From: Vibrio sp. MedPE-SWchi
GTDB taxonomy: Bacteria > Pseudomonadota > Gammaproteobacteria > Enterobacterales > Vibrionaceae
Length of the DNA: 64,000 nt
Reading direction: 5' to 3'
Assembly (NCBI GenBank): GCA_001874155.1
Contig: MPDB01000003.1
Span: 62,001 to 126,000, forward strand
In this document: positions 38,801-48,281 of the stretch, piece after piece
How positions within the stretch are numbered: position 1 is the stretch's first letter
Layout: the number at the start of each line of letters is the position of its first letter
Translations under genes and position numbers: made by a program
The notes under the pieces: generated by a model
What the model was told of the DNA's origin: nothing
What the model saw: the letters and a program-made list of their open reading frames with translations, nothing else
Databases searched by the model: none

Positions 38801-39317
38801 ATCGGGCTTGGTGAGATATCGAAGCGGAAAGATTCGCTCGCAAGATTACTTGTCTGCGTGGATTGATCATCTTTTATTTGCCATAGGTGGACATGCAAAG
38901 CCAACCCATATTGTGGGTTATGATCGAAAAGAAGGGGTGGTGCACGAAGTTTACCCGCCGATTGCTGATCGTCATTACGCGTTAGATTTATTGAATGAGC
39001 TGATTCGTCTCTACTATCAGGGGATGACTGAGCCACTTTGTTATTTCCCGAAGACGGCTTTGGCGTGTATTGAGGCTGGCTTTAGTCGAGGGAAGTGGGT
39101 CGATGATGAAGATAAATCCAACAAGAAAATGTCGGGTACATTTAATGACAGCTATATGATGTCTGGTGAAGGCGCAAACACTTATATCTCTCGCATCTGG
39201 CCACAGTGGAGTGATGAGCTAGCTGCTCAAGTCAGAACGCTCGCGGTGTTAACGATTCAGGCACCAAGACTGGCTGTCTTGAGCGCAGAAGATTTCGCTG
39301 CAGGTAAATCACAGTAG
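35844..39317 (+). CDS. recC: Exodeoxyribonuclease V subunit RecC
   Basis: Chi-recognising scaffold of the RecBCD helicase-nuclease that processes double-strand breaks. 1157 residues. Start is TTG 35844, the only codon that yields the family N-terminus FTVYHSNQIDILKSLLVE; the nearby ATG 35833 is out of frame. Family markers: ILVQSPGMSQWLKMELA, LPATFIWDLFTQILPDVP, FGISSLPPRYMDAL, and the RecC-like LLGMNDGVYPP. It is followed after a 417-base gap by recB. Confidence 0.95.
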   Translation: MFTVYHSNQIDILKSLLVELVRHNPLENPFEKEQILVQSPGMSQWLKMELAKEFGIAANLEFPLPATFIWDLFTQILPDVPKRSAFNKEAMTWKLMHLLPSQLTQDEFQPLARYLEDDDDHSKLYQLVEKIADIFDGYLVYRPEWIAQWEAGQSVDELEEEHPWQPILWQALYDYTVTLGQSPYHRANLYEEFIDTLAHYQGSFDNLPKRLFVFGISSLPPRYMDALKAIGEHIDVHLMFTNPCRYYWGDVRDQKYLSRLAAKSRQHVEWQIDHSELGGQTEQLKGSVEENIIDELHTDVVGNNLLASLGKLGRDNLFLLSQLESHEIEAFVDIPRDSLLHHLQADILNLEEHQDDEQLDSSEHKQVVIGGDRSVTLHACHSAMREVEVLYDQLLGMFEHNADLKPRDIIVMVPDINAYSPAIQAVFGNAPGDRYIPFSISDRTATQESPLLAAFMQLVDLPNTRCLASELLELLETPAMMAQFGLNEAEFSQAKRWIEETGIRWGLDGLTGQEFELPETSQNTWQFGIQRMLLGYAMPASAGLFEMGDSQLSPYNEVQGMQAELAGKLAHFIDLISHYRHKLALTQSIEEWRTTLNQLLDDFFKVELEGEVALKSIRDTLASLKDQLAEAGYQQTIAPSVVSLYLNNKLSGTRISQRFLAGQVNFCTLMPMRSIPFDVVCLLGMNDGVYPPNDMTEGFDYLQKSFRAGDRSRREDSRYMFLEAILSANLKLYVSYVGRSIQDNTEKVPSVLVTELMEYCQQNYCLSGDELLPSDDSGDKLVSSLLTQHALVPFSPSEFASEHGSYAKEWMPAVNRLGEKSGEFESQLSDYLQGAVYPVTLDLVELQRFWRLPVQYFFNRRLKVVFEPPLPVMENDEPFVLNGLESYQMRDELLDHLLSARLAGENSSQHIVQRFIAEQRAQGKLPVGAFGDIEFETNRAQAEELVETLAFICAAPIDDIDVSMTVEVLGEGKNVYLEGWLTQHYQSGLVRYRSGKIRSQDYLSAWIDHLLFAIGGHAKPTHIVGYDRKEGVVHEVYPPIADRHYALDLLNELIRLYYQGMTEPLCYFPKTALACIEAGFSRGKWVDDEDKSNKKMSGTFNDSYMMSGEGANTYISRIWPQWSDELAAQVRTLAVLTIQAPRLAVLSAEDFAAGKSQ

Positions 39318-39734
39318 ACGGTTTTTCAGTAAGTAAGGCGCACTAAATGGCGCTGCGATGAGATGAGATAGAGGTTTAAGTGGGGGAAGTAAAATGGCCG
39401 CCAGTAAATCATTATAGTGTAGGGCGTTCGCTGTACGGCCATAGGTCAGAGGGACCATAGTTCATTCTGTTGGTTCCAAACGCTGTTTTCACCCAGTCGT
39501 TTAGCCAGTGAGCGCATACTATCGGTTGGGCAGAGTATCTACCGTGAGTGAGATCTCACTGCTAGCGTCGCACGGGTTACAACGCATTAGTTTGTAAGAA
39601 TTTTAATAACTGGATCACGTTATATCGTCACTTAAAATGGACCACGCTGAAGAGACTCAAAAGCGTGAAGCGATAAATGGCATGATCAACGTGTATGACG
39701 TCACACAAATTGTTTTAAAAAGGGTTAGGGCACG
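39318..39734. other. Gap between recC and recB
   Basis: 417 bases with no convincing gene and no IS-like ends. It holds a 14-bp perfect palindrome AGTGAGATCTCACT (39547-39560), and an 8-bp TGACGTCA palindrome at about 39698-39705. A recB promoter is likely here, but I cannot place it with confidence. Confidence 0.5.
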
Positions 39735-42700
39735 ATGACAACGCCACTCGATACAATGACATTTCCACTGCATGGTGCTCGATTAATTGAAGCCTCCGCG
39801 GGAACGGGTAAGACATTCACCATTGCGGGTCTTTACCTGCGTCTATTGCTTGGTCATGGTGACGCGCAAACACGCCATCCAACCCCGTTGACCGTTGATC
39901 AAATCCTTGTTGTGACGTTTACCGAAGCGGCGACGGCAGAGCTAAGAGATCGTATTCGCGCCAGAATTCACGATGCTAGAATCGCTTTCTCTCGAAGCAG
40001 TAGCGATGATCCTGTCATTGCGCCTTTGCTTGTTGCTATTAGCGATCACAAACAAGCCGCGAAGATCCTCTTGCAAGCAGAGCGACAAATGGATGAAGCC
40101 GCGGTGTACACCATCCACGGTTTCTGTCAGCGAATGTTAACCCAAAATGCCTTTGAATCGGGCAGCCGATTCAATAATGAATTTGTGACTGATGAAAGCC
40201 ATCTTAAAGCACAAGTCATTGCTGATTACTGGCGTCGAAATTTTTACCCACTGTCGATGAACCTTGCGGGCGAAGTTAGACGCTTGTGGGGAGCACCATC
40301 AGAGCTGTTGGCCGATATTGGAGGCTACTTAACAGGCGCACCTTTGACGCTTTCTGTAGAAGCGATGAGCGGTGACATCTCTCAGCTACACCAAGAAAAC
40401 TTAGCGAAGATTGACGCACTTAAGCAGCTTTGGTTAGAGCACCATAAAGACTTCCATGACCTGATCGCTAGTTCAGACATTAACAAGCGCAGCTACACCA
40501 AGAAATCGTTGCCAGTGTGGCTGGATAGCGTAACGAACTGGGCTAAACAACCGTCAAACAGTTATGAACTACCAGACAAACTGGAACGATTCTCTCAAAC
40601 CGCATTGATAGAAAAAACGCCCAAGGGCAGTGCGCCGATGCACGATGTCTTTGCCGATATCGACGCCTTTATGGCCACACCTTTCAGCTTAAAAGCACCG
40701 CTTATGGCGCATGCGATACAGCAATGTCGAGAGCAACTCGCCAGTGCGAAAAAGCGTAAACAGTGGCTATCATTTGATGATCTCCTGACTCAGCTTTCCG
40801 CGGCGATTGATGCTGACGATGAGGCTTTGCTAACGGAGCGAATACGCTCACTTTATCCCATCGCTATGATTGATGAATTCCAAGATACCGATCCGCTTCA
40901 GTACAATATTTTTAGCCGTCTCTATTTGGCTAACCCTGAGTGCGGCTTGTTTATGATTGGTGACCCAAAGCAGGCGATCTATGGCTTTCGCGGGGCCGAC
41001 ATTTTTACCTACATTAAGGCGCGTAATCAAGTCAGTGCTCACTACACGCTCGGCACTAACTGGCGATCAAGCGCCAATATGGTGTTGTCGGTGAACCAGT
41101 TGTTCCAATCCTCATCGAGCCCCTTTATTTATGATGACGATATCCCATTTCATCCGGTTAACTGCAGCCCTGTAGCAGATGCCAAACATTGGCGGTTAAA
41201 CGGCGAAGAGCAGCCAGCTGCAACGTATTGGTTGCAAGAAGCGGAAGATAAACCACGCTCGAAAGGTGAGTACCTTGATGAAATGGCACTTGCGACAGCG
41301 GGACAAATCGAAACTATTTTAACCGCTTCGCAAAATAGCGCTGCGGAATTTGTGAGTGGTTCAAAGTCGAAATCGGTGAACGCTGGCGATATCGCCGTGC
41401 TGGTGCGAACGGGAAATGAAGGTCGAATGATCAAGCAAGCCCTGTCGGATAAAGGGATCTCTAGTGTTTACCTTTCGAACCGAGACAGTGTTTTTTCAAG
41501 CGGCGTTGCTCAAGATATTCAGCGCTTATTGCAAGCCACGTTGACCCCTGAAAACGATCGAGCGCTTCGTGCTTGCTTGGCGTCTGAGCTGTTTGCACTC
41601 AACGCCAGTCAGTTGGATGCGCTCAATAATGATGAAGTCATTTGGGACAACGCGGTTAACGAATTTAAAGAGTACCGAAAGCTGTGGCTACAACGAGGTG
41701 TTCTGCCGATGCTGCGCTCTGTGATGAGTAAGCGTCACATTGCTGAACGATTGCTGGAAGAAGAGAATGGCGAACGTGCATTAACCGATTTGATGCATCT
41801 TGGTGAGTTGCTACAACAAGCAAGACAAGAGTTAGACAGTGATCACGGCCTGTTGCGTTGGCTTGCTGAAACCATCAGTGACGCAGAGCAGGGGTTGGGC
41901 GGCAATGATGAACAGATTCAGCGTTTAGAATCGGAACGAAACTTGGTTCAAATCGTGACGATCCATAAGTCCAAGGGGCTTGAATACGATCTGGTCTTTT
42001 TACCTTTTGTCATGAGCTATCGCGAAGCGAGTGAGGGGAAATATTATGATGAGCAGAGTGATCAAACCATTTTAGACATCACTAACAGCGGTGCATCGCT
42101 GGAGCAAGCGGATAAAGAGCGTTTGGCGGAAGATTTACGACTCATCTATGTGGCACTGACAAGGGCGGTTTACGGTTGTTACATTGGTGCTTCGCCGCTA
42201 CGAAACGGCCGCTCGACGAAAGAACCTACCGGCGTTGATAAAAGTGCCCTGGGTTATCTCTTACAAAATGGTGAGTCGGGTACGATTGCTGATTTAACCA
42301 ACGCCATCAACTCGCAAACCAAAGCCTTACCGACCGTTGTGATGACCGAGCCACCGTCTGGCTTAGAAAACCATTATCAGCCGATAGAAAAAGAGCCGAA
42401 CGACATCGCCCCCCAAGAACTGACGAAAGAGATTGATAGGAGCTGGCGAGTAACCAGTTACTCTGGGCTCGTTAAGCAGGGCGGTCATCAATCGCATTAC
42501 GACGCCAGTATCGAAATTCAAGGGTTTGATATCGACTCTGTTGATGAACAAACGGAAGACGATTTGATCGAGCCTGAGCGTTCAATCTTTACGTTTCCTC
42601 GCGGTGCTCGCCCAGGTACGTTTCTACATACACTGTTTGAAGAGGTTGAGTTTACGTTTCCTGCTGAAGAAGAGAGCAATCAAGCCATCATTAGCGAGCT

Positions 42701-43340
42701 AATGGAGAAAGAGCAGCTAGAAGAGCATTGGCTGCCTATTTTACAGCAGCTTGTCGATACCGTATTAAGTACACCACTTGATGGTGACTCGTTATGTTTG
42801 AACCAAAAGCAGCCATCGCAACGCTTGGTTGAGATGGAATTTTTATTGCCGATTGAGGTTCTCACCGCGAATGGGTTAACGCAGGCGATCAGTCGCCACG
42901 ATGAACTCTCCGCTAAGGCTGGGGCATTAGGGTTTCAAACCGTGAAAGGAATGCTAAAAGGCTTTATCGATTTGATTTTTGAGCACCAAGGGAAGTATTA
43001 CGTCCTAGACTGGAAGTCGAACCATTTGGGCGATGATGTGACTTGCTATCATGGTGAAGCGCTTAAGGCGGCGATGGCTGATCATCGATACGACTTACAG
43101 TACCAGATATACGCACTCGCCTTGCATCGATTCTTACGCAGCCGAATGGGCCACTATGATTACAACCAGCACTTTGGTGGTGTGTATTACCTATTTCTGC
43201 GTGGCATGGACGGGCAATCTGAGCATGGCATCTTTTCTCAGAAACCAAGCTTAGCGTTACTCGAAGAGATGGATAAACTCATTGATGGTGACTCATCCAA
43301 TGTTGGCATTAGTACTGACCAAATGGAGCTCGATTTTTAA
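39735..43340 (+). CDS. recB: Exodeoxyribonuclease V subunit RecB
   Basis: Slow 3'-5' helicase and only nuclease of RecBCD; loads RecA after Chi. 1201 residues. Walker A ASAGTGKTFTIAGLYLRLL, motif Ia TFTEAATAELRDRIR, Walker B MIDEFQDTDPLQY, and motif V/VI VTIHKSKGLEYDLVFLP and RLIYVALTRA. The C-terminal nuclease domain has GTFLHTLFEEVEF and the catalytic DLIFEHQGKYYVLDWKSN (D...DWK). The stop overlaps the recD start by one base. Confidence 0.97.
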   Translation: MTTPLDTMTFPLHGARLIEASAGTGKTFTIAGLYLRLLLGHGDAQTRHPTPLTVDQILVVTFTEAATAELRDRIRARIHDARIAFSRSSSDDPVIAPLLVAISDHKQAAKILLQAERQMDEAAVYTIHGFCQRMLTQNAFESGSRFNNEFVTDESHLKAQVIADYWRRNFYPLSMNLAGEVRRLWGAPSELLADIGGYLTGAPLTLSVEAMSGDISQLHQENLAKIDALKQLWLEHHKDFHDLIASSDINKRSYTKKSLPVWLDSVTNWAKQPSNSYELPDKLERFSQTALIEKTPKGSAPMHDVFADIDAFMATPFSLKAPLMAHAIQQCREQLASAKKRKQWLSFDDLLTQLSAAIDADDEALLTERIRSLYPIAMIDEFQDTDPLQYNIFSRLYLANPECGLFMIGDPKQAIYGFRGADIFTYIKARNQVSAHYTLGTNWRSSANMVLSVNQLFQSSSSPFIYDDDIPFHPVNCSPVADAKHWRLNGEEQPAATYWLQEAEDKPRSKGEYLDEMALATAGQIETILTASQNSAAEFVSGSKSKSVNAGDIAVLVRTGNEGRMIKQALSDKGISSVYLSNRDSVFSSGVAQDIQRLLQATLTPENDRALRACLASELFALNASQLDALNNDEVIWDNAVNEFKEYRKLWLQRGVLPMLRSVMSKRHIAERLLEEENGERALTDLMHLGELLQQARQELDSDHGLLRWLAETISDAEQGLGGNDEQIQRLESERNLVQIVTIHKSKGLEYDLVFLPFVMSYREASEGKYYDEQSDQTILDITNSGASLEQADKERLAEDLRLIYVALTRAVYGCYIGASPLRNGRSTKEPTGVDKSALGYLLQNGESGTIADLTNAINSQTKALPTVVMTEPPSGLENHYQPIEKEPNDIAPQELTKEIDRSWRVTSYSGLVKQGGHQSHYDASIEIQGFDIDSVDEQTEDDLIEPERSIFTFPRGARPGTFLHTLFEEVEFTFPAEEESNQAIISELMEKEQLEEHWLPILQQLVDTVLSTPLDGDSLCLNQKQPSQRLVEMEFLLPIEVLTANGLTQAISRHDELSAKAGALGFQTVKGMLKGFIDLIFEHQGKYYVLDWKSNHLGDDVTCYHGEALKAAMADHRYDLQYQIYALALHRFLRSRMGHYDYNQHFGGVYYLFLRGMDGQSEHGIFSQKPSLALLEEMDKLIDGDSSNVGISTDQMELDF

Positions 43341-45589
43341 TGGCGACGACACTTATTGATACTTTACAAACCCTCGCGCTAAAAGGTGCGATTCGCCAGA
43401 TCGACTATCAATTTGCTCGATTCGTTGCCTCACAAGAGAGCGAAGCTGGGCAAGAGGTGGGTTTTCTTGCTGGATTAGTCAGTTATGAGTTGAGCAAAGG
43501 CAATATCTGTTTGGTTATTTCAGAGCCTTCTTCGCCAACGGTAGAAAACCTGAATACTCAGTCTCGTTCTCTTGAAGGTGATAGCCCGGAAGAGCCTTCT
43601 ATTGCGCCTCACCAGTGGGCGATTCAGCTTGGGTTGTATGGGGAAGCCGCTTTAACACTCACTCAGCAGTTAGCAAAATTAAATTGGCTGGCAGTGATCA
43701 AAAACTCAAATATGATTGGTGTTCAAGGTGAATCGATACCGATGATGTTTGATGGACACCGTTTGTATCTACACCGTTATTGGCAGTACGAAATGGGGTT
43801 GTCGAAACGGTTAGTGAGCTTTGGGTCACCGATGATCTTAAAGCCTAGTGAGATCCAAACGCTGTCCAATCTGCTCGATGTATTGTTCCAACGCAGTTAT
43901 CACTATCTATTTAATGCACTGCAGAAAGGCAGTGATAACGACGGCACTGCCGCCTCCCTAAGCCAAGTACAGAGGCAGCAAATTGTTTGCGATCACCTAG
44001 ATGTTGTTGAAGATGGTGGATTGGATTGGAGCGCGATTGATGAAGTCCTTATGGCTGCATCCAGAAGTGTAGACTTAACCGCGCTCGATTCATTAGTACC
44101 GCTCGCGGTTTGTGTGAATTGGCAAAAAGTCGCGGCGGCTGTCGCGTTAACGCGTCGATTTGCCGTCATCTCTGGTGGGCCAGGAACGGGCAAAACAACC
44201 ACGGTAACCAAATTGTTAGCCGCTTTGATTACCCAAGCTGAACAGGTTGAGATAGTGCCTACGATTCGATTGGTTGCGCCTACAGGAAAAGCCGCAGCGC
44301 GTTTGACTGAGTCGATAGGCAAAGCCATTTCGGAGCTTTCAGTTTCCCCTGATCTAAAAGCTAAAATCCCTACTCAAGCGAGTACGATACACCGCTTGTT
44401 AGGAGCGATACCGAATAGTGCTGAATTCCGCCATAACCGATCGAATCCTCTTCATCTAGACATTCTTGTGATCGATGAGGCATCCATGGTTGATTTGCCG
44501 ATGATGTATAAGGTTGTCGATGCATTGCCAGATAATGCTCGATTGCTTTTGTTGGGTGACAAAGACCAATTGGCCTCAGTCGAAGCCGGCTCTGTACTGG
44601 GTGATATCTGTTCATTTCAGCAATTTGGTTACAGCTCAGAGCAGACACAATTATTGCAAAGTTTGACCTCTTTTGATGCTTTAGGCGCAGAGAATCAAGC
44701 CACAAATACAAGCCAACAGCGAGTCGCAATAAATCGTGAAACATACACGGGTCAAGGTTTGGGGGATAGCCTATGTATGCTGCAAAAGAGTTTCCGGTTT
44801 GACGCTCGTTCAGGCATTGGACAATTGGCGAAGGCGATTAACTCGGGTCAAGCAAGTCGAGTTGATAAGGTGCTGGCGTTAGAGTTTGACGATATAGAGA
44901 TGCGCACTCTAAACAGTGAGCATTACAATCATATGCTCATAACCTTGGTCGAAGAGTATGGCAAGTATTTGCAGCAGATTCATGTGTCTAGAAGCGATGT
45001 CACACAATCGCAGCAGGAGCAAATGAGCCGAGCGCAAGTGGCGTTGCAGCAATTCTCGCTCTGTCGGCTGCTTTGTGCGGTTAGGGAAGGGGATTTCGGG
45101 GTATCGGGTCTTAATTATCGAATCGAACGAGCATTGACAACGAAACGCTTAATTCGCCCCAATGACGAGCTATGGTATCCAGGGCGCCCAGTGATGGTGA
45201 CTCAAAATGACCATGGACTAGAGCTGTATAACGGCGACATTGGTATCTGCATGATTGACTACGCCGATGAAAACAGACGCTTAAAGGTCTTCTTTGAACT
45301 GCCAGACGGAAGCGTCAAGTCGGTGTTGCCAAGTCGAGTCCCTAGCCATGAGACCGCTTATGCAATGACGATCCATAAATCTCAGGGCAGTGAGTTTTCT
45401 TTAACCATGATGATCTTACCGCCAGACTATAGCCCAGTGTTGACGCGCGAATTGATTTACACCGGAATTACGCGAGCAAAAAATCGCTTAGCCTTGTACA
45501 GCAATTTGAATGTTTTAAAACGAGGGATTCGAGTGAAAACGGAACGAGCAAGCGGATTAGTAGAGCGTTTGCAGCAGTTAAGTCGTTAA
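43340..45589 (+). CDS. recD: Exodeoxyribonuclease V subunit RecD
   Basis: Fast 5'-3' superfamily-1B helicase of RecBCD. 749 residues, longer than E. coli RecD (608), with extra sequence between the ATPase motifs, about residues 430-480. Walker A SGGPGTGKTTTVTKLL, Walker B VIDEASMVDLPMMY, GDKDQLASVEAGSVLGDI, and motif V/VI AMTIHKSQGSEFSLTM and YTGITRAKNRLAL. The TAATG overlap with recB implies coupled translation. Confidence 0.95.
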   Translation: MATTLIDTLQTLALKGAIRQIDYQFARFVASQESEAGQEVGFLAGLVSYELSKGNICLVISEPSSPTVENLNTQSRSLEGDSPEEPSIAPHQWAIQLGLYGEAALTLTQQLAKLNWLAVIKNSNMIGVQGESIPMMFDGHRLYLHRYWQYEMGLSKRLVSFGSPMILKPSEIQTLSNLLDVLFQRSYHYLFNALQKGSDNDGTAASLSQVQRQQIVCDHLDVVEDGGLDWSAIDEVLMAASRSVDLTALDSLVPLAVCVNWQKVAAAVALTRRFAVISGGPGTGKTTTVTKLLAALITQAEQVEIVPTIRLVAPTGKAAARLTESIGKAISELSVSPDLKAKIPTQASTIHRLLGAIPNSAEFRHNRSNPLHLDILVIDEASMVDLPMMYKVVDALPDNARLLLLGDKDQLASVEAGSVLGDICSFQQFGYSSEQTQLLQSLTSFDALGAENQATNTSQQRVAINRETYTGQGLGDSLCMLQKSFRFDARSGIGQLAKAINSGQASRVDKVLALEFDDIEMRTLNSEHYNHMLITLVEEYGKYLQQIHVSRSDVTQSQQEQMSRAQVALQQFSLCRLLCAVREGDFGVSGLNYRIERALTTKRLIRPNDELWYPGRPVMVTQNDHGLELYNGDIGICMIDYADENRRLKVFFELPDGSVKSVLPSRVPSHETAYAMTIHKSQGSEFSLTMMILPPDYSPVLTRELIYTGITRAKNRLALYSNLNVLKRGIRVKTERASGLVERLQQLSR

Positions 45590-46122
45590 TTTGGACTGGA
45601 ATCAATTATGAAGCTAGAGAGGGAGTGATAAGCAACCATCCCTGGTTACTTGATTGTTTGTTGTATCAAACAGACTTTTTATAGCGAGTTTATTGCATAG
45701 TGAAACACGGCAGCAATGGGTGTTTGCACTAAACGGCGCTAGTAAAAGAGATACTGTTTATTTTGTAGCGTTCCTGATAATTCAAAATGAAGGCTTTTAA
45801 GCCTTCATTGACAGGAAAAACGCAGTGTACATCTAAGCCTTCTAAAAAGTGGTTATCAGCCATATCCCAAAAACTTTGGATAGAGTTACATATGACGGTC
45901 TTCATCGACAATTTGCTCTTAGTTACTTGTTTTAGTATTAAGGCATTCCATGCGGGCCCAACTGAGTTAGGCAAAGAGTCCAATGACCCCGAAAGGGAGC
46001 TCCTCATTTGAGGAGTTCGAATTTTAACCACATTTTCAAATTAAATAAAGCATGTCTTTGTCAGGATTTCTATGAAATCGATTACTTATTGTTCTAATAA
46101 TGAGAAAGTGCTTTATTTATCA
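45590..46122. other. Unassigned region between recD and argA
   Basis: 533 bases between converging genes. It contains a long dyad (45786-45809), a hairpin of AGCTCCTC with GAGGAGTT near 45999-46018, and open frames on both strands (45787-46011 plus, 74 codons; 45729-46031 minus, 100 codons) that overlap each other and match nothing I know. Neither frame has a clear ribosome site. It may be a decayed gene or a small repeat element. Confidence 0.4.
45786..45809. repeat. 24-base dyad
   Basis: AATGAAGGCTT (45786-45796) and AAGCCTTCATT (45799-45809) around a TT centre form a perfect 11-bp inverted repeat. No T-run on the plus strand; on the minus strand it is followed by a T-rich tract, so it could terminate argA read-through, though it is over 300 bases away. 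Confidence 0.5.
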
Positions 46123-47502
46123 TCAAACTCTAAGAGCGAGTATTTTAGAGCGACGTTGATAGTTATATAGGCTTTGTTTTGCCATTGGCAAAGATTCAAC
46201 GCCGGCCTCGTAAAAGCCTTGTTCTCTAAACCAGTGCAGACTGTGGGTTGTGAGGACAAAAATAGTATTGATACCCTGAGACTTCGATTGCAGCTTCATG
46301 TGCTCAAGGAGCAGTAAGCCACGATTGCCATCTCGGTATTCAGGGTCGATAGCCACACAAGCCATCTCAGCCATGTTTTCATCTTTGTATGGGTAAAGTG
46401 CCGCGCAGCCGATAATCAGGCCGTCTTTTTCGATAATGGTAAATTGATGGATCTCTTGTTCGAGCTGCTCTCTAGAGCGCCTAACAAGAACGCCTTGCTC
46501 TTCATGAGGGCGGATAAGATCTAAGATCCCACCAATATCATCGATCTGTGCATTGCGAACCTGCTCAGCACTGGCCATCACGACTTGGGTACCGATACCG
46601 TCGAGCGAGAAAAGCTCCTGTATCAGCGCGCCATCATCTTTATAACTGATCAAATGACTGCGAGGCACGCCGGCGCGACAAGCCGCGGTAGCGGCCCGTA
46701 AAAAACGTGTCGTGCCTGAGGAATCATCCAGAGTGACCTTGTGGCTGTTGGCGGTTACTTCATTGTCTGAAGATGTTGTCTTCGCGCCTTTCTCAAGCAA
46801 CTTATCGACATCTTTAGGGAAAAGCTCGGCAATCGCATTACCGTTTTCATCAATGACGCCTTGCTCTGAGCAGAACCCGATGAGTTTGTCTGCGCCAAGT
46901 TTTATTGCCACTTGCGTAGCGACTTCTTCCGAAAGAAGGTTGAAGGAATCACCAGTTACCGAGCTCGCTATTGGCCCTAAAAGTACGATGGAGTTTTGTG
47001 CAAGCGCGCGATTGATGCCTTCTTTGTCGATGCGTCGAATCCTTCCACTGTGGCAGTAATCGACCCCATCATCTATACCTAATGGTTGAGAGACAATAAA
47101 ATTGCCACTCACGACATTCAATTGAGTACCGGCCATTGGAGTATTGTTGAGGCTCATTGATAGACGTGCCGTTATAGCCAGTTGCAGTTGCCCTGCCGCT
47201 TGCATGACAAAGTTTAGGGTTTTCTCGTCGGTGACACGGACGCCTTTGTGATAGGGTGTTTCGATATCATTTGATTGAAGGATTTGGTTGATTTGTGGAC
47301 GAGCGCCATGAACTAACACAATCCTAACACCCAAACTATGAAGTAATGATAAATCATTAATAATGTTGGTGAAATTTTTGTCAGCGACCGCTTCACCACC
47401 GAGCATGATGACCATGGTTTTCCCACGGTGGGCATTGACATAAGGCGCTGATTGGCGGAACCCTTTCACTAAGGCTGTGCTACGAATCTTCAAAGTAGTC
47501 AT
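46123..47502 (-). CDS. argA: Amino-acid N-acetyltransferase (N-acetylglutamate synthase) ArgA
   Basis: First enzyme of arginine synthesis: acetyl-CoA plus glutamate to N-acetylglutamate. 459 residues. The N-terminal amino-acid-kinase-like domain (regulatory, arginine-binding) shows [14 protein letters not shown] and [14 protein letters not shown]; the C-terminal GNAT domain (about 310-459) has [23 protein letters not shown] and FGF-like [13 protein letters not shown] short Ser/Lys insert at about 240-260 lies between the domains. E. coli ArgA has 443 residues. Weak ArgR-like half-sites lie upstream. Confidence 0.96.
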   Translation of the reverse strand: MTTLKIRSTALVKGFRQSAPYVNAHRGKTMVIMLGGEAVADKNFTNIINDLSLLHSLGVRIVLVHGARPQINQILQSNDIETPYHKGVRVTDEKTLNFVMQAAGQLQLAITARLSMSLNNTPMAGTQLNVVSGNFIVSQPLGIDDGVDYCHSGRIRRIDKEGINRALAQNSIVLLGPIASSVTGDSFNLLSEEVATQVAIKLGADKLIGFCSEQGVIDENGNAIAELFPKDVDKLLEKGAKTTSSDNEVTANSHKVTLDDSSGTTRFLRAATAACRAGVPRSHLISYKDDGALIQELFSLDGIGTQVVMASAEQVRNAQIDDIGGILDLIRPHEEQGVLVRRSREQLEQEIHQFTIIEKDGLIIGCAALYPYKDENMAEMACVAIDPEYRDGNRGLLLLEHMKLQSKSQGINTIFVLTTHSLHWFREQGFYEAGVESLPMAKQSLYNYQRRSKILALRV

Positions 47503-47514
47503 CCGTTGAATTTA

Positions 47515-47547
47515 TATGTGAATATAGTGCCTTTTTATTCATTTGTG
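47515..47547 (-). promoter_or_regulatory. Possible ArgR half-sites upstream of argA
   Basis: On the minus strand AATGAATAAAAA and TATATTCACAT resemble half ARG boxes (WNTGAATWWWWATTCANW), but no full 18-bp box is present. Confidence 0.25.
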
Positions 47548-47696
47548 AGCAAGGGTTTTATTGTGCAAAAGGCGATTTAAAGAAGCACCCAATAAGATGA
47601 AAAGTAGTACTAGAATAAACACGCTCTTTGTTGTCTGTAGCAGCGACTTAACTCACTACCGTTAAGTATGGTTTTACATGAAATGAGCAGTGAATA

Positions 47697-48155
47697 ATGG
47701 CGAATACCAAAAAGGCACAGCAAGCCTTATATAAACGAGCAGCACCGAAAAAAAATGCCAAAAAAGCCCAGCGTAAAAAATGGCGGGAAATATTGGTGTT
47801 TCTGTCGATAGCGGTGGTTTCGATCGCGGCTGTTATTAGTTACAGCTTTCTGTATGAAAAAATTCGCTTTTCGCTGGTGGATCAAAAATCGATACACGGC
47901 GTATGGATTGAACAAAACGTTGCTGATTACGCAACGAATGAGATAACGATAGACTCAGACGGGATTAATATTTCAGGTGGCGTAGTGGCAACACGGTATC
48001 ATTTTGATGGGGACATTTTAGAATATCAGACTGGTGGTACTCTGCATCGATTCCGAATGCTGAATGAAGGGAATACGGAAATGATGCAAATCTCAGAGGC
48101 GCATTACAATCCAATTTACCGATTAGTTGAGAAGCACGAGGAACAATTGCGTTAA
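47697..48155 (+). CDS. DUF2850 domain-containing membrane protein
   Basis: 152 residues, unknown function, a family I associate with Vibrionaceae. The N-terminus is very basic (MANTKKAQQALYKRAAPKKN), then one membrane segment at about 32-50, then an extracytoplasmic domain with HGVWIEQNVADYATNEITI, suggesting a lipocalin-like or small beta domain. It stands alone between the divergent argA and the co-directional mltA. Confidence 0.75.
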   Translation: MANTKKAQQALYKRAAPKKNAKKAQRKKWREILVFLSIAVVSIAAVISYSFLYEKIRFSLVDQKSIHGVWIEQNVADYATNEITIDSDGINISGGVVATRYHFDGDILEYQTGGTLHRFRMLNEGNTEMMQISEAHYNPIYRLVEKHEEQLR

Positions 48156-48281
48156 TCGGTTTCGATAAGGTAACGTCAGAGGTAATATTGCCGTCAATTT
48201 AGCACCATTTTACGATTAGGTAATTGAGTTCTTATCAAGAGTTTGTCATCCTCTTGGTACTGAATTTAAGGAACTTTCCCA

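Noticed and set aside
45729..46031. 100-codon gene on the minus strand
   Set aside because: It overlaps another open frame, lacks a ribosome site, and crosses both dyads; not supported as coding.
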